Assembly: GCA_949285935.1 (NCBI GenBank) | Contig: CASEAH010000082.1 | Span: 1-64,000 of the forward strand | DNA: 64,000 nucleotides | Direction: 5' to 3' | DNA from: an uncultured Oscillospiraceae bacterium | GTDB taxonomy: Bacteria; Bacillota; Clostridia; Oscillospirales; Ruminococcaceae | Made by a program: the position numbers and the translations under genes | Notes under the pieces: generated by a model | The model's input: the letters and a program-made list of their open reading frames with translations, nothing else | The model's database searches: none | Told to the model about the DNA's origin: nothing | Shown here: positions 35,104 to 44,422 of the stretch, in pieces | Position numbering within the stretch: the stretch's first letter is position 1 | Layout of the letters: each line of letters starts with the position of its first letter

Positions 35104-37174
35104 AACCGCAGCCCTCCTTCAGGCAGTGAACCAGTTTTCCTTTTCCGCCTTTTTGGAACAAGGTGGAACCGCATTTGGGGCATTTGTCCGCCAAAGGCGT
35201 ATCCCAGGTCATAAAGCCGCACTTGGGATTATCCTCGCAGCCGAAATAGTTCCGCCCTGCCTTGGATTTTTTGGCCAAAACCCGCTTGCCGCAAATGGGG
35301 CAGGTCCCGGCAGTGGCTTGAACCAGCTTCTTGGTGTTGCGGCATTCTGGAAAGCCGGGGCAGGCCAGAAATTTTCCAAACCGGCCATGCTTGATTACCA
35401 TTTTCCGGCCGCACAGCTCACAGATCTCATCTGTTTCCTCGTCAGGGACCTTCATCCTGGTGCCTTCCATGTTTTTGTCCGCCGCTTTAAGGGTCGCATC
35501 AAAATCTTTATAAAAATCCCCCATGAAGCTGACCCAGTTTACCTTTCCGTCTTCCACACCGTCCAGCATTTCTTCCATGCCTGCGGTGAATTTGGCGTTG
35601 ACGATCTTGGGAAACTGCTCTTTCATCAGTTTGGTGGTCACTTCGCCCAGAGCCGTGGGCTTGAGGGCTTTCTGATCCCGTTCCACATAGCCTCGCTGCT
35701 GGATGGTGGAAAGGGTGGGTGCATAGGTGCTGGGGCGTCCGATGCCGTTTTCTTCCAGCTCTTTGATCAGCGAAGCTTCTGTATACCGCGGCGGCGGCTG
35801 AGTAAAATGCTGGTTGGGTTTCAGCTCTGCCACTTCCAGCACTTCCTGCTCCTCCAGAGGCGGAAGCTGGGTCTCTTCCTCCTCTGCTGCATCGGTGGAT
35901 TCTACATAAAGAGCTGTAAAGCCATCAAACTTTACGTTAAATCCAGATGCTTTGAACAGATGCTTGCCCGCTGAAATATCGGCCGAAACCGTGTTGAGAA
36001 GGGCATTTGCCATCTGGCTGGCAATAAACCGCTCCCAAATCAGCTTGTACAGCTTGTACTGGTCGGAGGTCAGATTTCCTTTCACCTTTGCGGGGGTCAG
36101 TTCGATCATGGTGGGGCGGATGGCTTCGTGGGCATCCTGTGCGCCCTTCTTGGTTTTGAAGGTACGGGGTTTGGCCAGGGCATATTCCTTTCCATACGTG
36201 GCACTGATGAATTTTTCGGCTTCCGCCAAAGCTTCGTCAGCGATACGCAGAGAGTCGGTACGCATATAGGTGATAAGGCCCACCGCACCCAGGCCGTCTA
36301 TTTCCACGCCTTCATACAATTCCTGGGCCACTTTCATGGCGCGCTTGGCTTGGAATCCCAGCCGCCGGGAGGCGTCCTGCTGGAGGGTGGAGGTGATGAA
36401 AGGCGGCGCGGGAGATTTTTTCCGCACACCCTTTTTGATGCTTTCCACCACAAAGGGGGCCTCTTTTACCTGCTCCAGAACCGCCTGAGCTTCCGACTCA
36501 TTTTTGATTTCCTGCTTTTTTCCATCGCAGCCGTAGTATTTTGCGGTAAAGGGCTTCTTCTCCGCCTTTTTCCCCTGCTTTTTGGCTACCTGCGCGTCAA
36601 TGGACCAGTATTCTTCCGGCTTGAAAGCCCGGATCTGTTCTTCCCGGTCCACCACCATCCGTACCGCCACAGACTGCACCCGTCCTGCGGAAAGGCCCTT
36701 GCGCACCTTTTTCCAGAGGAAGGGGCTGATTTTATAACCTACGATGCGGTCCAGTACCCGCCGGGCCTGTTGGGCATCCACCAGCTGCATATCGATTTTG
36801 CGGGGATGCTCCATACCGTTTTTGACGCCGCTGCGGGTAATCTCAGTAAAAGTGACCCGGTTTTCGCTGTTAAGGTCTACCTTCAGAAGTTCAGCCAGGT
36901 GCCAGCTGATGGCTTCTCCTTCCCGGTCCGGGTCAGTGGCAAGATAAATCTCATCGCTTTTTTTGGCGGCAGCTTTCAGTTTTTTGATAAGATCTTCTTT
37001 TCCTTTGATGTTTTCGTATTTGGGTGCAAAGTCATGGTCCACATCCACGCCCAGCCTGCTTTTGGGCAGATCCCGGACGTGACCCATGGAGGCCATGACT
37101 TCATAGCCGTTCCCCAGGTATTTTTGTATGGTCGTCGCTTTGGCCGGCGACTCAACAATGACTAACTTTGACAT
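35075..37174 (-). CDS. topA: DNA topoisomerase I
   Basis: 699 residues. Type IA enzyme relaxing negative supercoils. TOPRIM domain with VIVESPAKATTIQ at the start and TDPDREGEAISWHL (80-93), active-site tyrosine Tyr303 in GLITYMRTDSLR, and three C-terminal zinc-finger repeats (CELCGRKM...; CPICGKRV...; CPKCGSTL..., about 600-695). Full length and intact. Lies between dprA (24 bases upstream) and trmFO, the common Firmicute order. Confidence 0.98.
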   Translation of the reverse strand: MSKLVIVESPAKATTIQKYLGNGYEVMASMGHVRDLPKSRLGVDVDHDFAPKYENIKGKEDLIKKLKAAAKKSDEIYLATDPDREGEAISWHLAELLKVDLNSENRVTFTEITRSGVKNGMEHPRKIDMQLVDAQQARRVLDRIVGYKISPFLWKKVRKGLSAGRVQSVAVRMVVDREEQIRAFKPEEYWSIDAQVAKKQGKKAEKKPFTAKYYGCDGKKQEIKNESEAQAVLEQVKEAPFVVESIKKGVRKKSPAPPFITSTLQQDASRRLGFQAKRAMKVAQELYEGVEIDGLGAVGLITYMRTDSLRIADEALAEAEKFISATYGKEYALAKPRTFKTKKGAQDAHEAIRPTMIELTPAKVKGNLTSDQYKLYKLIWERFIASQMANALLNTVSADISAGKHLFKASGFNVKFDGFTALYVESTDAAEEEETQLPPLEEQEVLEVAELKPNQHFTQPPPRYTEASLIKELEENGIGRPSTYAPTLSTIQQRGYVERDQKALKPTALGEVTTKLMKEQFPKIVNAKFTAGMEEMLDGVEDGKVNWVSFMGDFYKDFDATLKAADKNMEGTRMKVPDEETDEICELCGRKMVIKHGRFGKFLACPGFPECRNTKKLVQATAGTCPICGKRVLAKKSKAGRNYFGCEDNPKCGFMTWDTPLADKCPKCGSTLFQKGGKGKLVHCLKEGCGYVRGTSGDE

Positions 37175-37198
37175 TTGAACCCACCTAAAATGTTATTT

Positions 37199-38389
37199 CT
37201 ACAGGCTGAAGCGCCTGCCGGGATGTACATGAATATGCCCCAAAAGTTCCAGCTGTGTCAGGGCCGCAAGCACGGAGCCCACCGGCAATCCGCATCGGGC
37301 GGTAATGGCATCGGCATCCAGCGGCTCCCCTTCCAGGACCTGATAGACTGTTTGTTGGTTTGGAGTCAGGCAGACAGGCAGCACCTGCTGTTCTGTTCGG
37401 GAGGAGCCTGTTTTTTCCTTGGCGGCATTTCCCTTCTGCCTATTATATACGTTTACTTCTATATTATCAAATCCTTCTCTGCTCTTGGGAGGAGAAGGAT
37501 CTGCCGGCGTCTCGATCAAATGTTCGTATTGCGACAAAATATCCCGCCATCCGGATATCGGGATCGCCCCTTGGGAGATGAGCCAGTTGGTAGCCTGGGA
37601 CATGGGGGAATAAATACTGCCGGGGACGGCAAATACATCCCGCCCCTGCGCCAGTGCGTGTCCGGCCGTAATCAGGGAGCCGCTGTGTCGCGTTCCCTCC
37701 ACTACTACAGTCCCCTGGCACAGACCGGAAATAATGCGGTTGCGAATCGGAAAGTGGTAAGGCTGCACACCACTGCCGGGCGGAAACTCCGTGATTACCG
37801 CACCGCCCCGTTCCAGGATCTGCCGGTGCAGCTCCCGGTTGGCAGCAGGATAAACGGTATCAATGCCGTTGCCCAGCACTGCGATGGTACGTCCAGACCC
37901 CCGCAGGGCCGCAGCGTGACTGTCCGTATCGATCCCCAGGGCCAGTCCGCTTACAATGACCACACCCTGCCGCGCCAGGCCTCCGGCAATATCAGAAGCG
38001 GCCCGCTGCCCGTAAGTGGTGCGGGATCTGGTTCCTACCATGGCAATGGCCAAGCTTTCATCCAGCCCCTCCACGTCGCCCAGTACATAAAGCACCGCCG
38101 GCGGGGCATAAATCTCCCCGAGCCGGCGAGGGTAAAGTTTATGGGAGGGGGTAATCACCCGGCAACCCAGTCGGGCACATCGATCCAGCACCTGCTGGGC
38201 TGCCGAAACCGTTGCCCCACTCAACCTGGCCAGTTCCCCTTTGGTAAACCCGCCTCCGGCTGCCAGTTGGGCATACGGCGTATCAAAAATTGCTCCAGGA
38301 TGCCCATATTGCTCCAGGACCTTCTGGGAGCGGGCGGTGCCGCAACCAAAAACGCTTTGGAACAAAATCCAATAAGCTGCTTCCTCCAC
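37199..38389 (-). CDS. dprA: DNA processing protein DprA
   Basis: 396 residues. An N-terminal helical region, then the Rossmann-like single-strand-binding domain (about 95-300) with MVGTRSRTTYGQRAASDIA, SGLALGIDTDSHAAAL, PIRNRIISGLCQGTVVVEG and SGSLITA, and a C-terminal winged helix (about 335-395). Loads RecA on incoming single-stranded DNA; presence does not prove natural competence. Upstream of topA in the same direction. Confidence 0.95.
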   Translation of the reverse strand: MEEAAYWILFQSVFGCGTARSQKVLEQYGHPGAIFDTPYAQLAAGGGFTKGELARLSGATVSAAQQVLDRCARLGCRVITPSHKLYPRRLGEIYAPPAVLYVLGDVEGLDESLAIAMVGTRSRTTYGQRAASDIAGGLARQGVVIVSGLALGIDTDSHAAALRGSGRTIAVLGNGIDTVYPAANRELHRQILERGGAVITEFPPGSGVQPYHFPIRNRIISGLCQGTVVVEGTRHSGSLITAGHALAQGRDVFAVPGSIYSPMSQATNWLISQGAIPISGWRDILSQYEHLIETPADPSPPKSREGFDNIEVNVYNRQKGNAAKEKTGSSRTEQQVLPVCLTPNQQTVYQVLEGEPLDADAITARCGLPVGSVLAALTQLELLGHIHVHPGRRFSL

Positions 38390-38410
38390 CCTTCTCCCTC
38401 CTTACTGCTT

Positions 38411-39208
38411 TCAGGGAACGCTCTTTCCCCGTCCTCCCATTTCCCACATCAGCACCGTAGCCGCAGCTGCTGCGTTCAACGATTCAATATGAGGAGACAT
38501 GGGAATATAAACTTTTCCGGTGCAGACTTCCTGCACCTGTGGGGATACCCCGTTTCCTTCATTTCCCACCACCAGGGCCATTCCTCCCTCTTCGGGAAGT
38601 TCCCGAGGGGTAATGGCATCCCGATCCAAAGCCGCCGCCCACACGGGGATCCCTGCTGTGCGCAGGCGGGCGATCAGCGCGGGGAGCACCTCTGTCCGGA
38701 ATACCGGCTGCCGGAAGGCGCTGCCCATGGTGCTGCGCAGTACTTTGGGAGCATACAGATCCGGGCATCCGGCCAGGATCACCGCCGTAATGCCAAACGC
38801 TTCCGCCCCCCGGATAATGGTGCCCAGATTGCCGGGATCCTGGAGGCCGTCCAGCAGCAGATAGCGTCCCTGACAGGACGGCTCGAACACCGGCTCCGAA
38901 GGTATTCTGCAAATGCAGAATACTCCCTGGGGGGTTCGGGTGTCAGAAATATGCCCGGCCAGTTCCGGGCTGATTGTGAGAGAAGTATCGGCCGCATCCT
39001 GAAGGGCGGCCAGATCCTCCGGCCACCGTTCCTGCGCCTGAGAGGTGGACAGCAGCGTCACGATCGCTGTTCCGGAATGCAGAATATCCCGGCAGAGCCG
39101 CAGCCCTTCCGCGGCAAAAAGGCCGGTTTTCCGACGTTCCCGGCGGTCGCTGCACAAGCCACGGAAAAGCTTCACTGTGGGGTTATCTCTGGAGGTAATG
39201 CACCCCAT
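38411..39208 (-). CDS. SpoU/TrmH family RNA 2'-O-methyltransferase
   Basis: 265 residues. N-terminal substrate-binding domain (about 1-95, SRDNPTVKLFRGLCSDRRER) and C-terminal SPOUT domain with motif 1 LLLDGLQDPGNLGTIIR, motif 2 region ALVVGNEGNGVS and motif 3 IPMSPHIESLNAAAAATVL. Methylates a ribose in rRNA or tRNA; the target cannot be read from sequence. Start ATG 39208 with AAGGCGGG upstream; an in-frame ATG 22 codons earlier falls in the rplT terminator and is rejected. Confidence 0.92.
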   Translation of the reverse strand: MGCITSRDNPTVKLFRGLCSDRRERRKTGLFAAEGLRLCRDILHSGTAIVTLLSTSQAQERWPEDLAALQDAADTSLTISPELAGHISDTRTPQGVFCICRIPSEPVFEPSCQGRYLLLDGLQDPGNLGTIIRGAEAFGITAVILAGCPDLYAPKVLRSTMGSAFRQPVFRTEVLPALIARLRTAGIPVWAAALDRDAITPRELPEEGGMALVVGNEGNGVSPQVQEVCTGKVYIPMSPHIESLNAAAAATVLMWEMGGRGKSVP

Positions 39209-39250
39209 CGTAGCACCCGCCTTTCCTAAATTCTCCTGATTCCCACAATT

Positions 39251-39286
39251 CAAAAACGCCCGCATCCAAAGCAAGACACGGGCGTT
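39251..39286 (-). terminator. Rho-independent terminator of infC-rpmI-rplT
   Basis: Eight-base GC-rich stem (39255-39262 with 39279-39286), 16-base loop, T-run on the minus strand; 9 bases after the rplT stop. The methyltransferase gene begins only 43 bases further on. Confidence 0.8.
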
Positions 39287-39294
39287 CAGGGTGC

Positions 39295-39648
39295 TTACAG
39301 AGCCGCCTTGGCTTTCTCCACCAGGCTGGTGAAGGCAGCCGCATCATTGATGGCAAGCTCAGAGAGCATTTTGCGGTTGAGGTTGATACCGGCTTTCTTG
39401 ATCCCGTTCATGAACTGAGAGTAGCTCATGCCGTTGGCACGGCAGCCGGCGGAAATGCGGGTGATCCACAGCTTGCGGAAATCGCGCTTACGCTGCTTGC
39501 GGCCGATGTAGGCATAATTGCCGGACTTTTTGACGGCCTGTTTGGCCATTTTAAAATGAGTGCTCTTGGCGCCAAAGTAGCCCTTGGCAAGCTTCAGGAT
39601 CTTTTTCCTTCTTTTCCGGGTCATCATCGCTCTCTTTACACGAGCCAT
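39295..39648 (-). CDS. rplT: 50S ribosomal protein L20
   Basis: 117 residues, normal length. Basic N-terminal extension [18 protein letters not shown] that threads into 23S rRNA, and a globular domain with [26 protein letters not shown]20 also acts as repressor of its own operon in Firmicutes by binding the infC leader. Last gene of infC-rpmI-rplT. Confidence 0.98.
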   Translation of the reverse strand: MARVKRAMMTRKRRKKILKLAKGYFGAKSTHFKMAKQAVKKSGNYAYIGRKQRKRDFRKLWITRISAGCRANGMSYSQFMNGIKKAGINLNRKMLSELAINDAAAFTSLVEKAKAAL

Positions 39649-39712
39649 ATCTATATACCTCCGTTATTCGGTGTTAAAATTCGTCTTTGCGCGGCGTGAC
39701 CGCCGGTCCTTC

Positions 39713-39913
39713 TTACTTGCTGTAGGGCATGAGGAGCTTCAGCGCGCCCACATTGGTCTTGTCGGCGTAGGTAGCCTGACGCAGGCCTCTCTTGCGCTTG
39801 GTATCCTTCTTGTTCAGGATGTGAGACTTGTAGGCCTTGGCTCTCTTGACCTTTCCGGTCTTGGTGAGTTTGAAACGCTTTTTAGCACCGGTATGAGTTT
39901 TCAGCTTAGGCAT
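39713..39913 (-). CDS. rpmI: 50S ribosomal protein L35
   Basis: 66 residues, normal length and very basic: [20 protein letters not shown] and [16 protein letters not shown]. Sits between infC (22 bases) and rplT (64 bases), the conserved order. Confidence 0.98.
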   Translation of the reverse strand: MPKLKTHTGAKKRFKLTKTGKVKRAKAYKSHILNKKDTKRKRGLRQATYADKTNVGALKLLMPYSK

Positions 39914-39935
39914 TTTTATTTCCTCCCAATCGTTT

Positions 39936-40463
39936 TTACTTTGCGTTGGATGCGGGCTTTGCCGCCAAGAACATGATCATGCTGCGGCCCTCCAGCTTGG
40001 GCACCTTTTCCACCGAGCCGAAATCGGCGCAGCTCTGGGCAAATTTTTCCATGATTCCGTTGCCCAGCTGTGCATGAGCCATCTCACGCCCCCGGAAACG
40101 GATGGAAACCTTTACTCTGTTGCCGCCGGACAGGAACCTCTTGGCGTGACCCACCTTGGTCTCAAAATCGTGGGTATCGATGTTCAGGGAGAGACGGATC
40201 TCCTTGATTTCGATGACCTTCTGATTTTTCTTTGCTTCCTTATCCCGTTTGGCCTGCTCAAACTTATATTTACCGTAGTCCATGATGCGGCAGACGGGCG
40301 GCTGAGCCTGAGGGGCAATCTTGACCAGATCCAGATTTCTCTCCACGGCAAGATCCAGGGCCGCTCTGGCGGACATGATCCCCAGCTGCTCCCCATCGCC
40401 GCCAATGACGCGGACTTCTTTGTCGCGGATCTCCTCGTTGATCTGCAGTTCTTTGTTGGCTAT
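39936..40463 (-). CDS. infC: Translation initiation factor IF-3, apparent AUA start
   Basis: The 175-residue frame has the N-terminal IF-3 domain ([20 protein letters not shown] and [14 protein letters not shown]), linker ([18 protein letters not shown]) and C-terminal domain ([20 protein letters not shown]). No ATG, GTG or TTG lies ahead of this core: the first ATG would remove 29 essential residues. An ATA codon at 40461-40463, with GGGAGGTG nine bases upstream, gives the family-typical start. Rare start codons (AUU in E. coli) let IF-3 repress its own translation, so AUA here is very likely functional. A 160-base leader with two hairpins precedes it. Confidence 0.93.
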   Translation of the reverse strand: MANKELQINEEIRDKEVRVIGGDGEQLGIMSARAALDLAVERNLDLVKIAPQAQPPVCRIMDYGKYKFEQAKRDKEAKKNQKVIEIKEIRLSLNIDTHDFETKVGHAKRFLSGGNRVKVSIRFRGREMAHAQLGNGIMEKFAQSCADFGSVEKVPKLEGRSMIMFLAAKPASNAK

Positions 40464-40500
40464 TGCAAAGCACCTCCCATTTTTTCACATAAAACACAAA

Positions 40501-40525
40501 GCGCGGACGCTGCTGTCGTCCACGC
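40501..40525 (-). promoter_or_regulatory. Second hairpin of the infC leader
   Basis: Stem GCG(T)GGACG pairing with CGTCC(G)CGC around a six-base loop, just ahead of the infC ribosome-binding site; candidate L20-binding element. Confidence 0.5.
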
Positions 40526-40532
40526 TCAACCC

Positions 40533-40554
40533 AAAAACACAGGCTGCCCTGTGT
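40533..40554 (-). promoter_or_regulatory. Attenuator hairpin in the infC leader
   Basis: Perfect seven-base stem (40537-40543 with 40548-40554), loop of four, followed by five T on the minus strand, within the leader of infC-rpmI-rplT. Consistent with the premature terminators of L20-controlled leaders. Confidence 0.6.
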
Positions 40555-40631
40555 CATCGGTATTGACCTTACCGTGCATCCGTACAGGAAGGTGAGAACG
40601 ACAAAACGGTTCTGCTTTGTTTTACTACAAT

Positions 40632-40660
40632 ACTATACCAGCCCTTTGCGGGTTTGTCAA
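40632..40660 (-). promoter_or_regulatory. Promoter of infC-rpmI-rplT
   Basis: Perfect TTGACA (40655-40660), 17-base spacer, TATAGT (40632-40637). Start of transcription near 40625, giving a leader of about 160 bases. Confidence 0.8.
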
Positions 40661-40822
40661 GGCCCGAAAGGCAAATTCCCGGCAATCCCGGCGCGGGGAG
40701 ATATTTTTCCCAAAAGGATGGATTGCTTGAAAAACGGTTCTTTTCTCACACATCCCCAGGCTTTCCGATTTCCCTGCACCAGCACTCCTACAGAATAATC
40801 ATACCATTTCTGCCTTCCCGAA
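40661..40822. other. Intergenic stretch between addA terminator and infC promoter
   Basis: About 160 bases with no gene; together with the infC leader it forms the 419-base gap between infC and addA. Confidence 0.5.
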
Positions 40823-40848
40823 ACAAGCTTTTTGCGAAAACTTGTACT
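40823..40848 (-). terminator. Possible terminator of addBA
   Basis: Nine-base stem with one G-T pair (within 40823-40845) and a short T-run on the minus strand; 38 bases after the addA stop. Confidence 0.4.
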
Positions 40849-40882
40849 TTTCCACCCTCCTGGTGCTGCACAGAAAGTTTGT

Positions 40883-43800
40883 TCAGGGGTCCAGCACCGG
40901 TATTTCCCGGGAAAGCGCAAAGGAATACAGCAGCATCTCGCCGATTTCAATATTGAGATAATCCTCCAGAATGGCTTTATACAGCCGGAGCTGCCCGCTG
41001 TATCTCAGGCGAAGGATCTCGGGATCCCGCACCTGGTCAGTCTTATAATCCACCACCACGCCCCGGGTCCCTTCCATAAAGACGCAGTCCGCCACACCCT
41101 GTACCACGGTAGCGCCGTCAATATGAAAGTCCGGATCGATCTTCCGCAGTTCTTGGGGAGAAAACTCCCGAAGGAAGCGGATCTCCCGGAAAACGTGATC
41201 CGCATTCAGGATCCTCCGCCCCACAGAACTTTCGAAAAAGCGGCTGATCACCTTCCGGTCAATAATTTCCGCCTCCTGGGTGGAGAGAAATCCCCGGGCC
41301 AGCATACGGCGGATTTCCGTCTCCGGGTCAGCAGCTGCTGTGGCAAAGTCCGCAAACTGCATGAATTTGTGGGCGGCGATCCCCCGTTCCGCCGGTGTAA
41401 GCTGCTGCCGCGTCAGGGCCTTGGGCCTGCGGACGAAGAAATATTGGCTTTCCACCCCTTCCTTGGACAGCTGGGACACCGATATTTTGGCGGGCGTCAC
41501 CGTATCTGCCTCATAGGGATACCGCCAGGCCAGCACCTGCTCCAACCGCGCTACCTCCTCCTCATCTGCGGGAGGCAGCGGCTGCTCCGGACGGAATGCT
41601 TCCTCTGTTTTTTCCTCGCTTTTTCCGGGGATGCAGGCCGACACCAGCAGCCGTCCTTCGCTGTGATCCGATTTTTCTATGGGAATGGGGCTATCCAGCA
41701 ATCCGCTGTCAAAATCATGGTGGCGGCACAGAGCCGCAGCCAGCCAATCATAATAACTTCCCCCGCTGCGCACCACCCAGGGGTCCAGCACGCCGTTGCA
41801 CAGGGGCTTTGCAGCGGCGGCGCCGAGCCGGGAAAGCCCCCGGTCCGCTGCGGTGATATACAGGCGTTCCCGGGCCCGGGTCAGGGCCACATAGAGGATC
41901 CGCAGCTCCTCCGACAGCATGGCCCGGTGGTTTTCTGTCCGCATAGCCAGATAAGGCAGGGTTTTATGCTGACGCAGGTGCCGGTTGTCCCGCAGGATGC
42001 AGGCAAAACCCAGATCCGGATGCAGCAAAGTATCTGCCGCCAGATCCATGGTATTGAAGGCGGCCGCTCCATCACATAAAAACACCACGGGAAACTCCAG
42101 CCCCTTGGATTTGTGAACGCTCATGACCGACACGCTGTCCCTTCCGGCCACCGAGGCGGCAGGCAGGTCGTAACCATATTCTTCCAAAGCGGCAAGATAG
42201 GATACAAATCCGTCCAGACTGCCGCCGCCTGTCTTGCGGTAGGACACCGCATATTCTCCCAGCAGCCGCAGATTGGCCAGCCGCTCTTCGCCTCCCGGCA
42301 GGACTCTTGCCTTGTTCAGAGCTTCTGTCCGGCGGAAAAGCTCCGCCACCACCTGGTCCGCTGAGGAAACGGCCGCCATCTTCCGCAGCTGGGCATAATC
42401 CTCTTTGAATCGCTCCAGCACTTTTTCTCCGTCGCTTTGCTGTTCCAAAAGGAGAAAAAGATTTTTATTCCTGCCTTTGGCCCGAAGGGCGGCCAACCGG
42501 TCGGTGGACAGGCCGTACAGATAGGAGCGGAGAACCCGGGCCAATTCCAGATCCAGCAAAGGGTTTCCCAGCAGCCGCAGGTAGGAAAGGACCGGAGCGA
42601 TCTCCTTGGCCTCCAAAAAACCGCCCTGCCGGTCAGACCAGCAGCTGACCCGCATCCGGGACAAAGCCTGTTCAAAAATCTCCGCCTTTTCCCGGGGAGA
42701 GCGAAGCAGGATACAGATATCTCCCGGTTCCAGGGGGCGGCTCCCATCCCGGCCGGACACGGTCATCCCACTGTCCAGCAGGCGGCGGATCTCTTCCGAC
42801 ACCCATTGAGCCTCCATGGCCAGTCCCTCGCTCCGGGAAGCGCCCTGAGGAAGGTCCAGCAGCTGCATCCGCACCCCGCATCCAGGGTCGGGCGGATATT
42901 CCGCAGCCGCTTCCAGCCGGTCCTCCTGACTATACGTCATTTCACCCACCGTGGGATTCATGGTCATGGCGAACAGGAAATTGACCAGCCCTGTAATCTG
43001 GTTTCTGGTTCTGAAATTGGCTCTCAGGGCAATTTTGGCAGGAAAGTGTACCCCATCAAATGGGTGGAAAGATTCTTTTTTGGACAGGAAAATTTCAGGC
43101 CGGGCCTGCCGGAAACGATAAATACTCTGCTTGACATCTCCTACCATGAAGCGATTGCCCCCTTCCCGGGACAGCGCCTCAAAAATCATCTCCTGAGCCT
43201 GGTTGGTATCCTGGTATTCGTCCACCAGGATCTCTTCAAACCGGGAAGACATCTGTAAAGCTATATCACTTTTCACCTGTTTTCCTTTTTCTTCCCGATA
43301 GAGAAGCTCCAGAGCATAGTGTTCCAAATCGCCAAAATCCAGCAGTTCCCTCTCCAGCTTGGCGGCAGACAGCGCCCGGTCGAATTTCTTGACGATCTCA
43401 AACAACCGGGAGACCAGCGGCTGAAGCCGTGCCATATCCCGGGCGTAGTCGGTCTGTGAAAAAGCAAAGGGACCATTTTTCAGATTGTTGACGATTTTCT
43501 TTACTTCATCCCGCCGGGACTGGACCAGCTTCTTTTTGGCCTCATCGGGATATTTCAGCAAACGTCCCAACGGACCAAAAGCGGTTTCTTCGAAAGCTTT
43601 TCGGCATCTCTCCCACTCTCCTGAGGCGATCTCCTTCAGGAGCCGTTCCACCAGGCTCTTATCAGCCGCAAAGGCCTGTCCATAAGCGGTATTCATGGCT
43701 GCATCTTCCGCCAATACCGCCAGAGTTTCTTCCAGCAGCCGGGCGCAATAAGCAAGCCCCTCCCGGGCATATTCCAGCAGGATCGCTGCCCAGGGGGTCT

Positions 43801-44422
43801 GCTCCAGGGGCTGGTTCGGGTCATACTGGGCCTTCATTCGGTCCAGCCACCCGTGGTAAAAAGGATGATTGCGGACAAAATCGTACAACCGTAGGATGGT
43901 TTTTTCCAGGTTGCTGTCGCTGCGGGCGGAGGAAAGAAGCTCCACCAGATCATAAAATTCTTCTTCGCCGGCGGCATATTCTCCTTCCAGGATTTCCCGC
44001 AGGGTCTGCATCCGCAGCACATTCAGTTCCTGTTCCTCTCCAATGCGAAAATTCGCCGGGATTCCCAACTGCTGAAAATATCCCCGAATCAGGGTAATAC
44101 AAAAGGCATGTATGGTGCTGATCTGGGCGGATTCCAGCAGGATCTGTTGACGTGCCAGCCGCCGGTCCTCCGGAAACTGGCGGCACATTTCCCAAATCCG
44201 CCGGGAGATCCGCTGCTTCATCTCAGCGGCGGCAGCGTTGGAGAAGGTAACCACCAGCAGCCGGTCGGCGTCCACTGGGTCCTGCGCCCGGGTGATGGCC
44301 CGTACCACCCGTTCCACCAGTACGGCGGTTTTTCCGCTGCCGGCGGCCGCAGATACCAGAATATCACCGCCCCGGCCTTCTATGGCCTGGGACTGCTCCG
44401 GGGTCCAACGGATCTCACCCAT
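40883..44422 (-). CDS. addA: Helicase-nuclease AddA of the AddAB recombination complex
   Basis: 1179 residues. UvrD-like helicase with Walker A AAAGSGKT (25-32), Walker B-type EILVDEYQDTNQAQE, SVMSVHKSKGLEFPVVFL and ALTRARERLYI, then a C-terminal RecB-family nuclease with VVDYKTDQVRDPEILRLRY. Resects double-strand breaks up to Chi and loads RecA. Start ATG 44422 with GAGGAGG six bases upstream; a further 30 codons upstream lie inside addB and are rejected. Overlaps addB by eight bases. Confidence 0.97.
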   Translation of the reverse strand: MGEIRWTPEQSQAIEGRGGDILVSAAAGSGKTAVLVERVVRAITRAQDPVDADRLLVVTFSNAAAAEMKQRISRRIWEMCRQFPEDRRLARQQILLESAQISTIHAFCITLIRGYFQQLGIPANFRIGEEQELNVLRMQTLREILEGEYAAGEEEFYDLVELLSSARSDSNLEKTILRLYDFVRNHPFYHGWLDRMKAQYDPNQPLEQTPWAAILLEYAREGLAYCARLLEETLAVLAEDAAMNTAYGQAFAADKSLVERLLKEIASGEWERCRKAFEETAFGPLGRLLKYPDEAKKKLVQSRRDEVKKIVNNLKNGPFAFSQTDYARDMARLQPLVSRLFEIVKKFDRALSAAKLERELLDFGDLEHYALELLYREEKGKQVKSDIALQMSSRFEEILVDEYQDTNQAQEMIFEALSREGGNRFMVGDVKQSIYRFRQARPEIFLSKKESFHPFDGVHFPAKIALRANFRTRNQITGLVNFLFAMTMNPTVGEMTYSQEDRLEAAAEYPPDPGCGVRMQLLDLPQGASRSEGLAMEAQWVSEEIRRLLDSGMTVSGRDGSRPLEPGDICILLRSPREKAEIFEQALSRMRVSCWSDRQGGFLEAKEIAPVLSYLRLLGNPLLDLELARVLRSYLYGLSTDRLAALRAKGRNKNLFLLLEQQSDGEKVLERFKEDYAQLRKMAAVSSADQVVAELFRRTEALNKARVLPGGEERLANLRLLGEYAVSYRKTGGGSLDGFVSYLAALEEYGYDLPAASVAGRDSVSVMSVHKSKGLEFPVVFLCDGAAAFNTMDLAADTLLHPDLGFACILRDNRHLRQHKTLPYLAMRTENHRAMLSEELRILYVALTRARERLYITAADRGLSRLGAAAAKPLCNGVLDPWVVRSGGSYYDWLAAALCRHHDFDSGLLDSPIPIEKSDHSEGRLLVSACIPGKSEEKTEEAFRPEQPLPPADEEEVARLEQVLAWRYPYEADTVTPAKISVSQLSKEGVESQYFFVRRPKALTRQQLTPAERGIAAHKFMQFADFATAAADPETEIRRMLARGFLSTQEAEIIDRKVISRFFESSVGRRILNADHVFREIRFLREFSPQELRKIDPDFHIDGATVVQGVADCVFMEGTRGVVVDYKTDQVRDPEILRLRYSGQLRLYKAILEDYLNIEIGEMLLYSFALSREIPVLDP

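Noticed and set aside
37175..39229. 684-codon open frame opposite dprA and the methyltransferase
   Set aside because: Antisense to two well-supported genes and spanning their boundary.
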